Source: Bacteroidota bacterium
GTDB taxonomy: Bacteria > Zhuqueibacterota > Zhuqueibacteria > Zhuqueibacterales > Geothermadaptataceae
Direction: 5' to 3'
Assembly (NCBI GenBank): GCA_011375275.1
Contig: DRLW01000213.1
Coordinates: forward strand, 1 to 14,057
DNA length: 14,057 bases
Below are positions 5,887 through 13,478 of the stretch, piece after piece. Below the pieces are notes generated by a model. That model saw only the letters and a program-made list of their open reading frames with translations. It did no database searches and had not been told where the DNA came from. Every line of letters begins with the position of its first letter. Positions within the stretch are counted from its first letter, which is position 1. Both the position numbers and the translations under genes were made by a program.

Positions 5887-5905
5887 TATGAAAAATTCAT
5901 CAGTT
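5877..5905 (-). terminator. Candidate terminator of the hybrid-kinase operon
   Basis: AACTGA (5881-5886) pairs with TCAGTT (5900-5905), extended by TGAA/TTCA (5889-5892 with 5896-5899) after a 2-nt bulge, with an AAA loop. On the - strand the stem runs into five Ts (5882-5878). It lies about 350 bp past the stop of the last kinase gene. It would separate that operon from the regulator gene, in keeping with the regulator having its own promoter. The stem is AT-rich and the T-run partly lies within it, so the call is weak. Confidence 0.33.
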
Positions 5906-5978
5906 CCTGTAAGAAGCCAGCTAACCTGCTTTTTATTTTATGCAGTAACAGAGTCCCACCCCACTCCGCACGGCTGCT

Positions 5979-6063
5979 CCGGGTATCCAGTTCACTCAGC
6001 AAACCGGGCACGGCTCAGATACCGGCATCTGTCATTCCGGCCAGGCGAAGCGCAGTGCCGGAA
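5979..6063 (-). repeat. Inverted, truncated copy of the MITE-like element's right end
   Basis: The 23 bases 5979-6001 match the reverse complement of 1461-1483 at 22 positions, and the similarity continues through the GGCATCTGTCATTCCGGCCA block to about 6063. The remainder of the core, including the GGCACGTGCC palindrome, is absent; divergence begins where a BC repeat fragment takes over. No direct repeat flanks it. The 87-codon + strand and 82-codon - strand frames over this stretch are repeat artefacts. Confidence 0.5.
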
Positions 6064-6087
6064 ACGATTATCACCCCAGCTCAGTAC

Positions 6088-6238
6088 CCTTCGCGCTCTC
6101 CACGCCTTGGCGGTGAAAACAAAAGAGTTCCGGGATTCAGCCCAAAACTGAATGAACCGGATAACCGGAAGTCCCACCCGTGACAATTCGGCCGTTATGC
6201 TGCTATCACCTCCAGCAGTTTTCATTGACAAATAAATC
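6088..6238 (+). repeat. Degraded copy 3 of structured repeat 'BC'
   Basis: The CTTCGCGCTCT..GCCTTGGCGGTGAAAAC start is clear, with hairpin CGCC-TT-GGCG at 6103-6112. The middle AAAACTGAATGAACCGGATAACC block still aligns. The 3' C part is shortened: only a CAGCAG word (6213-6218) and the closing AATAAATCA (6231-6239) can be matched, and the nested GAATGG hairpin is gone. It lies just past the stop codon of the last hybrid kinase gene, here on the strand opposite to that gene. Confidence 0.45.
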
Positions 6239-6249
6239 ATGGAAGGCCT

Positions 6250-8556
6250 TCACTCTATATCTCCCAACATCTTTTCGATAGCTTCGATCAAATCCTTTGG
6301 CTTGATCGGTTTTGTGACATACTCATCCATGCCCGCATCGATGCACTTTTCCCGATCTCCCTTCATGGCATTGGCTGTCAATGCGATGATCGGTGTGTGC
6401 CCACCCACCTGTTTTTCCATTACTCGAATTTGCCGGGTAGCTTCCAGGCCATCCATGATCGGCATCTGCACATCCATCAGCACCAGGTCATACGCACCTG
6501 CGGCCATCGCTTCCACGGCAGCGCGCCCGTTCTCCACGACCTGCACAGTAAAGCCATTTTTCTCGAGAATTTTAGCCGTGATCTTTTGATTGACGAGATT
6601 ATCCTCTACCAGCAAAATGCGAATGTTACGGGCTATCTGATCCGTCTCCTCGCGAGATACCACCGTGACAGCTTTGGCTTCGGCTTCAGGTTTGGGTTGC
6701 GGCATCAGCTCGACGACATCGTACCATTTTGAAAAAATGAATGTCGAACCTTTTCCCGGCTCACTCTCCACGCTCAACTCGCCATCCATCAACTCAGCGA
6801 GCTGCTTACTGATCGCCAGCCCGAGTCCGGTACCGCCGTATTGGCGCGAATGCGAACCATCCGCCTGAGAGAAACTATCGAAAATAATCTTTTGCTTGTC
6901 AGGCGCAATTCCGATACCCGTATCCTGAACACGAATTTCCACCCAGCAGGATTTATCGATACGGTCTCGTAAAACAGCAGAGACGGTTATTTTACCTTTT
7001 TCGGTAAATTTCACCGCATTGCTGAGCAAATTGAGTATAATCTGCATGATCTTTTGTGGATCAGCGAGTACTGCCTGCGGCAGAGTCTCGGGTATCTCCA
7101 GCTCGACTGCCAGCTTTTTCTCATCAGCCCTGGCCTTGACCAGGCGGACTGAATCGTCCAGAATCTGCTGCAGGCTGCATTCTGCCACGTCCAGCGTGGC
7201 CTTGCCAGATTCGAGTTTGGAGTAATCGAGAATGTCATTCACGATCGCCAACAGCGAGTTGGCACTCAGGCGTACGTTTTCCGCGTAGTCGCGTTGCTCA
7301 TCGTCGAGCCGGGTATCCAGAAGCAGGCTGATCATCCCCAGAACGCCGTTGATCGGTGTGCGGATCTCATGGCTCATGGTCGCCAGAAACTCGGATTTTG
7401 CACGCATGCCTGCTTCGGCTTTATCACGAGCCTCACGCAGGACATGCTCGACGTTCTTGAGCTCAGTGATATCATTCATATAAACATGAACGATGCCGAA
7501 ACCAGCGACATCCGAGATAATCTGATCGTAAAATCGCTCTTCGAAAAAGAGCTCTCGCTTATAGACCTTTTCTGCCCTGTTCTCCAGCATCTCCACGATG
7601 GACTCGATACCGTCGAGCAGAGGATGTTCGGAGTTCCGTTCGAGGATGTCCGGGAAACGGTGGCGACCTGCGGGGTTAATATAGGTCACATTACCTTTGG
7701 TATCGATCTCCATCACCGGGTTGGGGTTGAGCTCCGGGAAATTGGCCAACCGGCTGAGCTCGTGATAGGCTTTCTGCAGCTCTTCGGTCCTTTTTTCGAC
7801 TTCAAGCTCGAGCTGCTGCTGGTGTTTTTCCAGTGAGTCTTCGCGCTGTTCAATTTCCGTCAGCATTTCATTGAAGACGGTGATCAGAGCACCGATTTCA
7901 TCATCGCTCTGCTTTTGCGCGCGCAGAGAAAAGTCTTTGGTTTCAGAAATTCTCCGGGCTGTATCTGCGAGTTTGTAAATCGGGTCTGAGATGTATTTCT
8001 GGAACACAGTGGACAGATAAATCGATATCTGAATAGCGACCAGCAAAACGAATAAAGCGATACCAGCACGAGTGAGCAGTTCATTGAGTATGCCTGTCAG
8101 GTCATAATACAGCACCATCGTGCCCAATTTTTCGTCGTGCATGGTGATCGGCTGAAAAAAGATCAGATAGCGGCCATTGACCACGAAACCCTGCTCCTGA
8201 AGCGGAACGCTGAGCTCGAGCGGTGCATCCGGATCGCGTTGGTATTCAGCCAGTTTTTCGTTTTCTGCATTATAGATGGCTGATTTGTGCACATGCGGGT
8301 CGGCTTTCAGTGAAGAGAGGATCGCTTCAACGGCTTCGTTATCACCAAACTCCACGGCAGCGTTGCTGTTCTCACTGATGATCTTCATCTCGATATCGAC
8401 CACCTGCACCACTGAGTCGCGTTTTGAAATCAACTCGAAAATGGCGAAGCTCAGAGTGGTGATTACCTGAGCGATAGTACTGACAAGGGTAATGACCAGA
8501 ATGAGCTTGTAGCGCAGCGAGAGGTTATGAAATTTTTCAGCTATTCTGTTCAGCAT
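6250..8556 (-). CDS. Hybrid histidine kinase: CHASE8-like sensor, HAMP, PAS, HisKA, HATPase, one REC
   Basis: A 768-residue inner-membrane sensor kinase. TM1 is about residues 17-39. A CHASE8-like extracytoplasmic domain follows (40-145, with the IISENSNAAVEF and AIYNAENEKLAEYQ features), then TM2 163-183, HAMP 184-237, a coiled coil to 265 and a PAS domain at 270-364. The HisKA box has H396 in ATMSHEIRTP. HATPase_c shows an N box (NLLSNAVKF, 509-517), DTGIGI (545-550) and GGTGLGL (574-580). The REC domain (645-764) has D695 as phosphoacceptor and K749. ATG at 8556 is chosen because AGGA lies 6 nt upstream; an ATG at 8574 lacks a ribosome site. It overlaps the preceding kinase gene by 20 bp. 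Unlike its two upstream paralogues it has one REC, not two. No HPt domain is present. Confidence 0.94.
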   Translation of the reverse strand: MLNRIAEKFHNLSLRYKLILVITLVSTIAQVITTLSFAIFELISKRDSVVQVVDIEMKIISENSNAAVEFGDNEAVEAILSSLKADPHVHKSAIYNAENEKLAEYQRDPDAPLELSVPLQEQGFVVNGRYLIFFQPITMHDEKLGTMVLYYDLTGILNELLTRAGIALFVLLVAIQISIYLSTVFQKYISDPIYKLADTARRISETKDFSLRAQKQSDDEIGALITVFNEMLTEIEQREDSLEKHQQQLELEVEKRTEELQKAYHELSRLANFPELNPNPVMEIDTKGNVTYINPAGRHRFPDILERNSEHPLLDGIESIVEMLENRAEKVYKRELFFEERFYDQIISDVAGFGIVHVYMNDITELKNVEHVLREARDKAEAGMRAKSEFLATMSHEIRTPINGVLGMISLLLDTRLDDEQRDYAENVRLSANSLLAIVNDILDYSKLESGKATLDVAECSLQQILDDSVRLVKARADEKKLAVELEIPETLPQAVLADPQKIMQIILNLLSNAVKFTEKGKITVSAVLRDRIDKSCWVEIRVQDTGIGIAPDKQKIIFDSFSQADGSHSRQYGGTGLGLAISKQLAELMDGELSVESEPGKGSTFIFSKWYDVVELMPQPKPEAEAKAVTVVSREETDQIARNIRILLVEDNLVNQKITAKILEKNGFTVQVVENGRAAVEAMAAGAYDLVLMDVQMPIMDGLEATRQIRVMEKQVGGHTPIIALTANAMKGDREKCIDAGMDEYVTKPIKPKDLIEAIEKMLGDIE

Positions 8557-10513
8557 CTGCCTTCCTGTTCTCATTCAGCAGGGCGGATCGTGCAAGAACC
8601 GCCATCAGGGCACGTGGATCGATAGGTTTGGACAAAAAATCATCCATGCCGGCTTCAAGACACCGTTCTCTGTCTTCGGGCATGGCGTTCGCAGTTAAAG
8701 CGATGACCGGAATGTGGCCGCCGGTAGCCTCTTCCCGCTGCCTGATTTTTTTCGTCGCTTCGATGCCATCCATCACCGGCATCTGCATGTCCATCAGAAT
8801 CAGATCATAGTTTTCCTGTTCCAGAGCAGTGAGTACATCAAGGCCATCTTCGACCAGATGCACGACACATCCTTTTTTCTCCAGAAGACGCCTGACCATG
8901 CGCTGGTTGACGACATTGTCTTCCGCAACCAGGATATGCAGCCCCCTGAGTTTCTCGACCAGACGCTTTTCCCTGTCTTCGACCACAGTCACGGCCTGCA
9001 AAGAAACGCCTTCGCCTTGCCCATCTGCCAGGCCGAGGAGAAGCCGCACCAGACGCGGAGGGTTAATCGGCTTGGGCAGCATGGCGTCAACGCCATGTTC
9101 AGCCAGTATCAGTTTATCGACCATATCATAGGCTGAGGTCAGGAGGATGATTTTCATCGCTGGATCGGGACAGATGGCACGAATTTCCCGGGCGGTCTGC
9201 AAGCCATCCATTTGCGGCATGAGCATATCCAGCAGAATAAAGTCGTAGGGACTTTTTTCACCAGCGTCCATTTTCCGGCCTACAAGCGCAACTGCAGCGT
9301 AGCCATCGATGACAACATCACACGACTCACCACCATAACGCTGCAAGACTTTACGCAATACCGTTCTGTTGGTACCGTTATCATCGACGATAAGAAAACG
9401 AAACTTCTCAAACTGCTCCGGGAGAGGGCCTGGCTCAGAAACATCTTCTGGTATTTCGCGGCAAATAGGGAAATTCAGGACAATACTGAATTTCGATCCT
9501 TCTCCAGGGCAGCTTTCCAGATCGAGTTCTCCCCCCATCAGCTTCACCAGCCTGAGAGTTATCGCAAGGCCCAGGCCTGTACCGCCGAATTCACGCGTCG
9601 TTGTTGTACTCACCTGCGCAAAGCTCTCGAAAATCGCCTGCTGCCGGTCTTCAGGAATACCGATGCCGGTATCACGCACAGAGATCTGCACGCGAGCGAC
9701 CCCACCCGTCGAAGCAATACAAGTCGCCTGCACGACGATCTCGCCCTCGCGTGTAAACTTGGCTGCATTGGAAAGCAGGTTCAACACAACCTGGCGTAAT
9801 CTGACCGGATCACCGGACAGGACTTCGGGAAGTTCTGCATCCACATCCACGATGAGTTCAACCGGTTTATCTTTCAAAACCGGTGAGATGATTTCGGCGG
9901 TGCCATGTAAAACGTCGCGCAGGCGGAAAGGGATCATCTCCAGCTCGAGTTTACCGGCTTCTATTTTGGAAAAATCCAGAATATCATTGATGACCGTCAG
10001 CAGCGCTTCTGCACTGTTTTTTACGGTCTGGGCATATTCCCGCTGCTCATCGGTCAGAGGCGTCATCAACATCAGGTGGTTCATACCGATGATACCGTTC
10101 ATCGGCGTGCGAATCTCATGACTCATGTTGGCGAGAAAGGCGCTTTTTGCCCGGTTCGCCTGCTCGGCCCGATCCAGTGCAGCCTGATATTCGCGCGTAC
10201 GTTCCTCAAGCATTGCTTCCTGCTCGCGTACGATGCGGACCAGAGAGTCTTTATGGTATCCAATATTTTGGGCCAGCAAGCCGAGTACAAGCGACACCAT
10301 ATCGATCAACCACAGCAACGGCGAACGGAGCTGCTCTTCGAGCATCGTTTTTAAAGCTACTTCTCCGCTGCTCATCACACTCGCGATCATAGTAGCGAGT
10401 ACTGGAAAACCTACTCCCATGATTATACCGTACAGGCGATATTGTCTTGCTGTTCTCTCCATAAGCGCCACAGTATCTGTTCTTGACAGTCTGTTGTGAT
10501 TACTCCGCATCAC
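8537..10513 (-). CDS. Hybrid histidine kinase with two TM segments, HisKA, HATPase and two REC domains
   Basis: A 658-residue membrane kinase with almost no extracytoplasmic part. TM segments at about 28-47 and 66-86 are joined by an 18-residue loop, then a short coiled coil (90-122). HisKA follows with H132 in ANMSHEIRTP. HATPase_c has an N box (NLLSNAAKF, 245-253), DTGIGI (281-286) and GGTGLGL (310-316). REC1 (371-495) has D377-D378, phosphoacceptor D429 and K481. REC2 (525-645) has E531-D532, D575 and K629. No HAMP, PAS or HPt is seen, so its input may come from partner proteins or the membrane. The start is GTG at 10513 or the directly following ATG at 10510; the gene overlaps the preceding kinase gene by 11-14 bp. 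The order HisKA-HATPase-REC-REC resembles BarA-like kinases without the HPt. Confidence 0.94.
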   Translation of the reverse strand: MMRSNHNRLSRTDTVALMERTARQYRLYGIIMGVGFPVLATMIASVMSSGEVALKTMLEEQLRSPLLWLIDMVSLVLGLLAQNIGYHKDSLVRIVREQEAMLEERTREYQAALDRAEQANRAKSAFLANMSHEIRTPMNGIIGMNHLMLMTPLTDEQREYAQTVKNSAEALLTVINDILDFSKIEAGKLELEMIPFRLRDVLHGTAEIISPVLKDKPVELIVDVDAELPEVLSGDPVRLRQVVLNLLSNAAKFTREGEIVVQATCIASTGGVARVQISVRDTGIGIPEDRQQAIFESFAQVSTTTTREFGGTGLGLAITLRLVKLMGGELDLESCPGEGSKFSIVLNFPICREIPEDVSEPGPLPEQFEKFRFLIVDDNGTNRTVLRKVLQRYGGESCDVVIDGYAAVALVGRKMDAGEKSPYDFILLDMLMPQMDGLQTAREIRAICPDPAMKIILLTSAYDMVDKLILAEHGVDAMLPKPINPPRLVRLLLGLADGQGEGVSLQAVTVVEDREKRLVEKLRGLHILVAEDNVVNQRMVRRLLEKKGCVVHLVEDGLDVLTALEQENYDLILMDMQMPVMDGIEATKKIRQREEATGGHIPVIALTANAMPEDRERCLEAGMDDFLSKPIDPRALMAVLARSALLNENRKADAEQNS

Positions 10514-13478
10514 GTTCTACCGGGAATTCAGCCAGACACTTTTCGATCATCTCATACAACTTCTGTGGTTTTATCGGTTTCGAGAGATAATCATCCATAC
10601 CGGCAGCAAGACAGCGCTCGCGGTCTCCTGCCATCGCATTGGCGGTCAACGCGATGATAGGAATGTGGCCATCGGTCTTTTTCTCGAGAATGCGGATCTT
10701 CACTGTTGCCTGCAACCCATCCATACCCGGCATCTGCATATCCATCAGGATAAGATCAAAAGATTGCTTGAGAAAAAGCTCGACAGCTTCTTTGCCGTTA
10801 TGTGCCACTTTCACCGTAACTCCACGGCGCTCGAGCATCCGCACTGTCAGCTTCTGGTTGACGAGGTTGTCTTCCGCAAGAAGAACGTTGACCCCCTTAA
10901 AGCTCTTCTCCTGCCCACCGGCTTCTTTTTCACTGACAACATGTACCTGTGGGACGGCCTGCTGAGAGCTCCGCTTTACATGAGCGGCTTCGACGAGAGC
11001 TCTGGCCAGATCGCGGGAGCGGATCGGCTTGCGGATCGTCATGCTGATGCCGAGGGCGAGCAGCTCTTCAGATGTAAAAGCCTGATCCAGAGATGACAGC
11101 AGGATGATACTGGTGTGCTCGCCCAGGCCTTCAAATTGAATCAGCCTGGCGACCTCGAGGCCATCCATTTCCGGCATCTGCATATCGAGCAAAATCATCC
11201 GGTAGGGCTGGCCTTGTTCATAGCTCTCGCGCAAAAGCCCGAGCCCGTCCGGACCGCTCTGCGCTTCGACAGACTGACACCCGAGCTTTTCCAGCATCTT
11301 GCGCAAAACATGCCGGTTCGTGGTGTTGTCATCGATGATCAGCGTGCGCACACCACACAAGGCAAGAGTCAGATCATCATCGTCTTCCTCTTCGGCAGAC
11401 AATGCCTTGCCGCAACGGATCGTGAACCAGAAGGTCGATCCCTTACCCGGTTCGCTTTCGACCCCGATCTCTCCGCCGAGAAGCTCGGCAAGCTGTTTTG
11501 AAATCGTCAGGCCCAATCCTGTGCCACCGAACTGCCTTGTCGTGGAACCGTCTGCCTGGGCAAAACTCTCGAAAATAAGCTTCTGCTTTTCTTCCGGGAT
11601 ACCAACGCCGGTATCGCGTACAGAAAAACGCAGCTCATAGGCACTGCCCAGATCGCGCTGCACCTCTGCCCGTACGTGGATTTCTCCATGCTCGGTAAAT
11701 TTCACAGCGTTACCGATGAGATTGATCAACACCTGGCGGATTCGGGTCGGGTCGCTGCTGATATGCCGGGGCAACTCCGGATCGATATCGAGTATGAATT
11801 CCAGCTTTTTATCGTGTACTTTTACGGCGAGTATATCCGCCGTGCTTTCGAGGAGCTGCGGCAGATCAAAAGCCATGTTTTCGAGTTCAAGGCGCCCTGC
11901 TTCGATCTTGGAGAAATCCAGAATATCGTTGAGCAGCGAGAGCAATGCTTCCGCGCTGAACTGAATCGTTTCCGCATATTCCCGCTGTTCCTGGGTCAGC
12001 TCTGTATCCAGCAACAGGCTGTTCATCCCCAAAACACCATTCATCGGTGTGCGGATTTCGTGGCTCATATTGGCGAGGAACTCAGACTTCAGACGGGCAG
12101 ACTCTTTTGCAGCGTCACGGGCCTCCTCGAGTTCAACCCGCAGGGCAACCTGCTCAACGATCGATTTGCCTTCGGCTGCGTAACCTGCTCTGGTACCGTC
12201 CTCTTTGCAAATCGAACGCAGGGTAAACAGCATCGGGACATCGTGACCATCCCTGTCGACCAGATCCAACTCGGTGCTGAAAAAACCCGCCTGATCGCAA
12301 ATTTCAAAGCCCTGGGCAATACGCTGGCGGTCTTCTGGTTTGACGCAGGAAAGCTCATAGATTTTTTTATTGAGTAACTCACTATCTTCCAGGCCGGTGA
12401 GGCGCTTCAGGCTGTCGTTGTAAACGACCAGATTCATTTTGGAATCAACCCGGGTCACGATGGTATCCAGGCTGTTGATCCAGAGCTGAGTTTCCTCTCT
12501 GCCAGCTTCGAGCAGGTCGCTGACCCGTCTCTCTCTCCTGAGCAGCATGAGAAAAAAGAACAGCACCGTGATCAGCAGCGTACCGTAGATAGTCCCGAAC
12601 GTCCAGTTCAATTGCTCGAGATTGCCGAGCAGCTCTGCCCGTGAGACAGCCAGACCAAATACAAAATGCTTACCCCATAAAGTCACGTTGCAGTACGCCG
12701 TGATAAAGTCGGCAGCCTGTTCACTCTTATCGGCGATCAACGTCCCGGACAGCTCCCTGACGTCATCGAAATTTTCCTGGACGTCTGCACGTATCGGTGC
12801 AAAGGACGCTGAATCAGGGATAAAACGCGCCTGGTGCACCATAAGGCCTTTCTCAGCCTTGTCCTCGCAATAAAACCAACCAAAGGCCCCCGCATCGAGA
12901 TAAACCCGCAAAAAAGAATCATGGAACAAGCGCTTTGTATCGATAACAACCAGCACATTGCTGTGTGTATCAGCACTGTCACCGACAGGTTTGATGAGCG
13001 CGATCCTGTCCCCTTCCTTTAATCGTACCGATTTTCTTTTGCTGCCGGTAACATAGGGTATTGCAAACAAGCTGGAGTCTGCTTCTGCTGCAGCCGGGCT
13101 TTGTCTGCTGCTAACCGCGCCATTAACCACATTAAACATGATGATGACATCATCCTTTTTCCGCCAGATGACCCTGTCGATCATAAAGCTGTACTTTTCC
13201 GAAAAGCGGCGCAACAAAGTCTTGTTGCGCGCTGAAAGGCCATCTTCCGGAATCAGCAGCTCACCGAGATAGATAAAATCATCGACTGTCTGCTGCTCGT
13301 ACAGATACAGGCGTTCGCGCATCAACTGCGCTTTTTTCATCAAACGCTCTGAATCCTGCTTGAGCTTATCTGTTTCAAGCACGGAATAGGTGATGTAACC
13401 ACTGCCGATGATAACCAGAACCACAAAAAAAGCGGCCAGTACCAGGCTATGATTTTTTATTCGGCTATGATCTGCCAT
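10500..13478 (-). CDS. Hybrid histidine kinase with large extracytoplasmic sensor, PAS, HisKA, HATPase and two REC domains
   Basis: A 992-residue membrane kinase. TM1 is about 11-31, followed by an extracytoplasmic domain of about 260 residues that I cannot assign (a Cache-like fold is possible), then TM2 293-313 with a LRRERR stop-transfer end. A PAS-type segment covers 330-442, and HisKA has H473 in ANMSHEIRTP. HATPase_c has an N box (NLIGNAVKF, 586-594), DTGVGI (622-627) and GGTGLGL (651-657). An acidic linker with EEEDDDD follows. REC1 (710-832) has phosphoacceptor D765 and K817; REC2 (863-982) has D913 and K967. There is no HPt. ATG at 13478 is preferred (GGA 5 nt upstream); an in-frame TTG at 13487 is the alternative. 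It overlaps the end of the dCache gene by 22 bp, and its stop is overlapped by the next kinase gene. Confidence 0.94.
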   Translation of the reverse strand: MADHSRIKNHSLVLAAFFVVLVIIGSGYITYSVLETDKLKQDSERLMKKAQLMRERLYLYEQQTVDDFIYLGELLIPEDGLSARNKTLLRRFSEKYSFMIDRVIWRKKDDVIIMFNVVNGAVSSRQSPAAAEADSSLFAIPYVTGSKRKSVRLKEGDRIALIKPVGDSADTHSNVLVVIDTKRLFHDSFLRVYLDAGAFGWFYCEDKAEKGLMVHQARFIPDSASFAPIRADVQENFDDVRELSGTLIADKSEQAADFITAYCNVTLWGKHFVFGLAVSRAELLGNLEQLNWTFGTIYGTLLITVLFFFLMLLRRERRVSDLLEAGREETQLWINSLDTIVTRVDSKMNLVVYNDSLKRLTGLEDSELLNKKIYELSCVKPEDRQRIAQGFEICDQAGFFSTELDLVDRDGHDVPMLFTLRSICKEDGTRAGYAAEGKSIVEQVALRVELEEARDAAKESARLKSEFLANMSHEIRTPMNGVLGMNSLLLDTELTQEQREYAETIQFSAEALLSLLNDILDFSKIEAGRLELENMAFDLPQLLESTADILAVKVHDKKLEFILDIDPELPRHISSDPTRIRQVLINLIGNAVKFTEHGEIHVRAEVQRDLGSAYELRFSVRDTGVGIPEEKQKLIFESFAQADGSTTRQFGGTGLGLTISKQLAELLGGEIGVESEPGKGSTFWFTIRCGKALSAEEEDDDDLTLALCGVRTLIIDDNTTNRHVLRKMLEKLGCQSVEAQSGPDGLGLLRESYEQGQPYRMILLDMQMPEMDGLEVARLIQFEGLGEHTSIILLSSLDQAFTSEELLALGISMTIRKPIRSRDLARALVEAAHVKRSSQQAVPQVHVVSEKEAGGQEKSFKGVNVLLAEDNLVNQKLTVRMLERRGVTVKVAHNGKEAVELFLKQSFDLILMDMQMPGMDGLQATVKIRILEKKTDGHIPIIALTANAMAGDRERCLAAGMDDYLSKPIKPQKLYEMIEKCLAEFPVERDAE

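Noticed and set aside
6200..6222. CTGCT..AGCAG hairpin followed by TTTT as a + strand terminator
   Set aside because: Only five pairs with a nine-base loop and a four-T run, and no convincing + strand gene lies upstream. It is better seen as a remnant of the BC repeat.
5888..6240. 87-codon + strand and 82-codon - strand frames downstream of the last kinase gene
   Set aside because: Both fall in the third repeat locus. The - strand product contains the FTAKA..RARR peptide produced by reading the CTTCGCG/GGTGAAAAC repeat backwards, a common source of false gene calls.
8557..8574. ATG at 8574 as start of the third kinase
   Set aside because: No ribosome-binding sequence precedes it. The ATG at 8556 has AGGA at proper spacing and leaves the conserved N-terminus intact.
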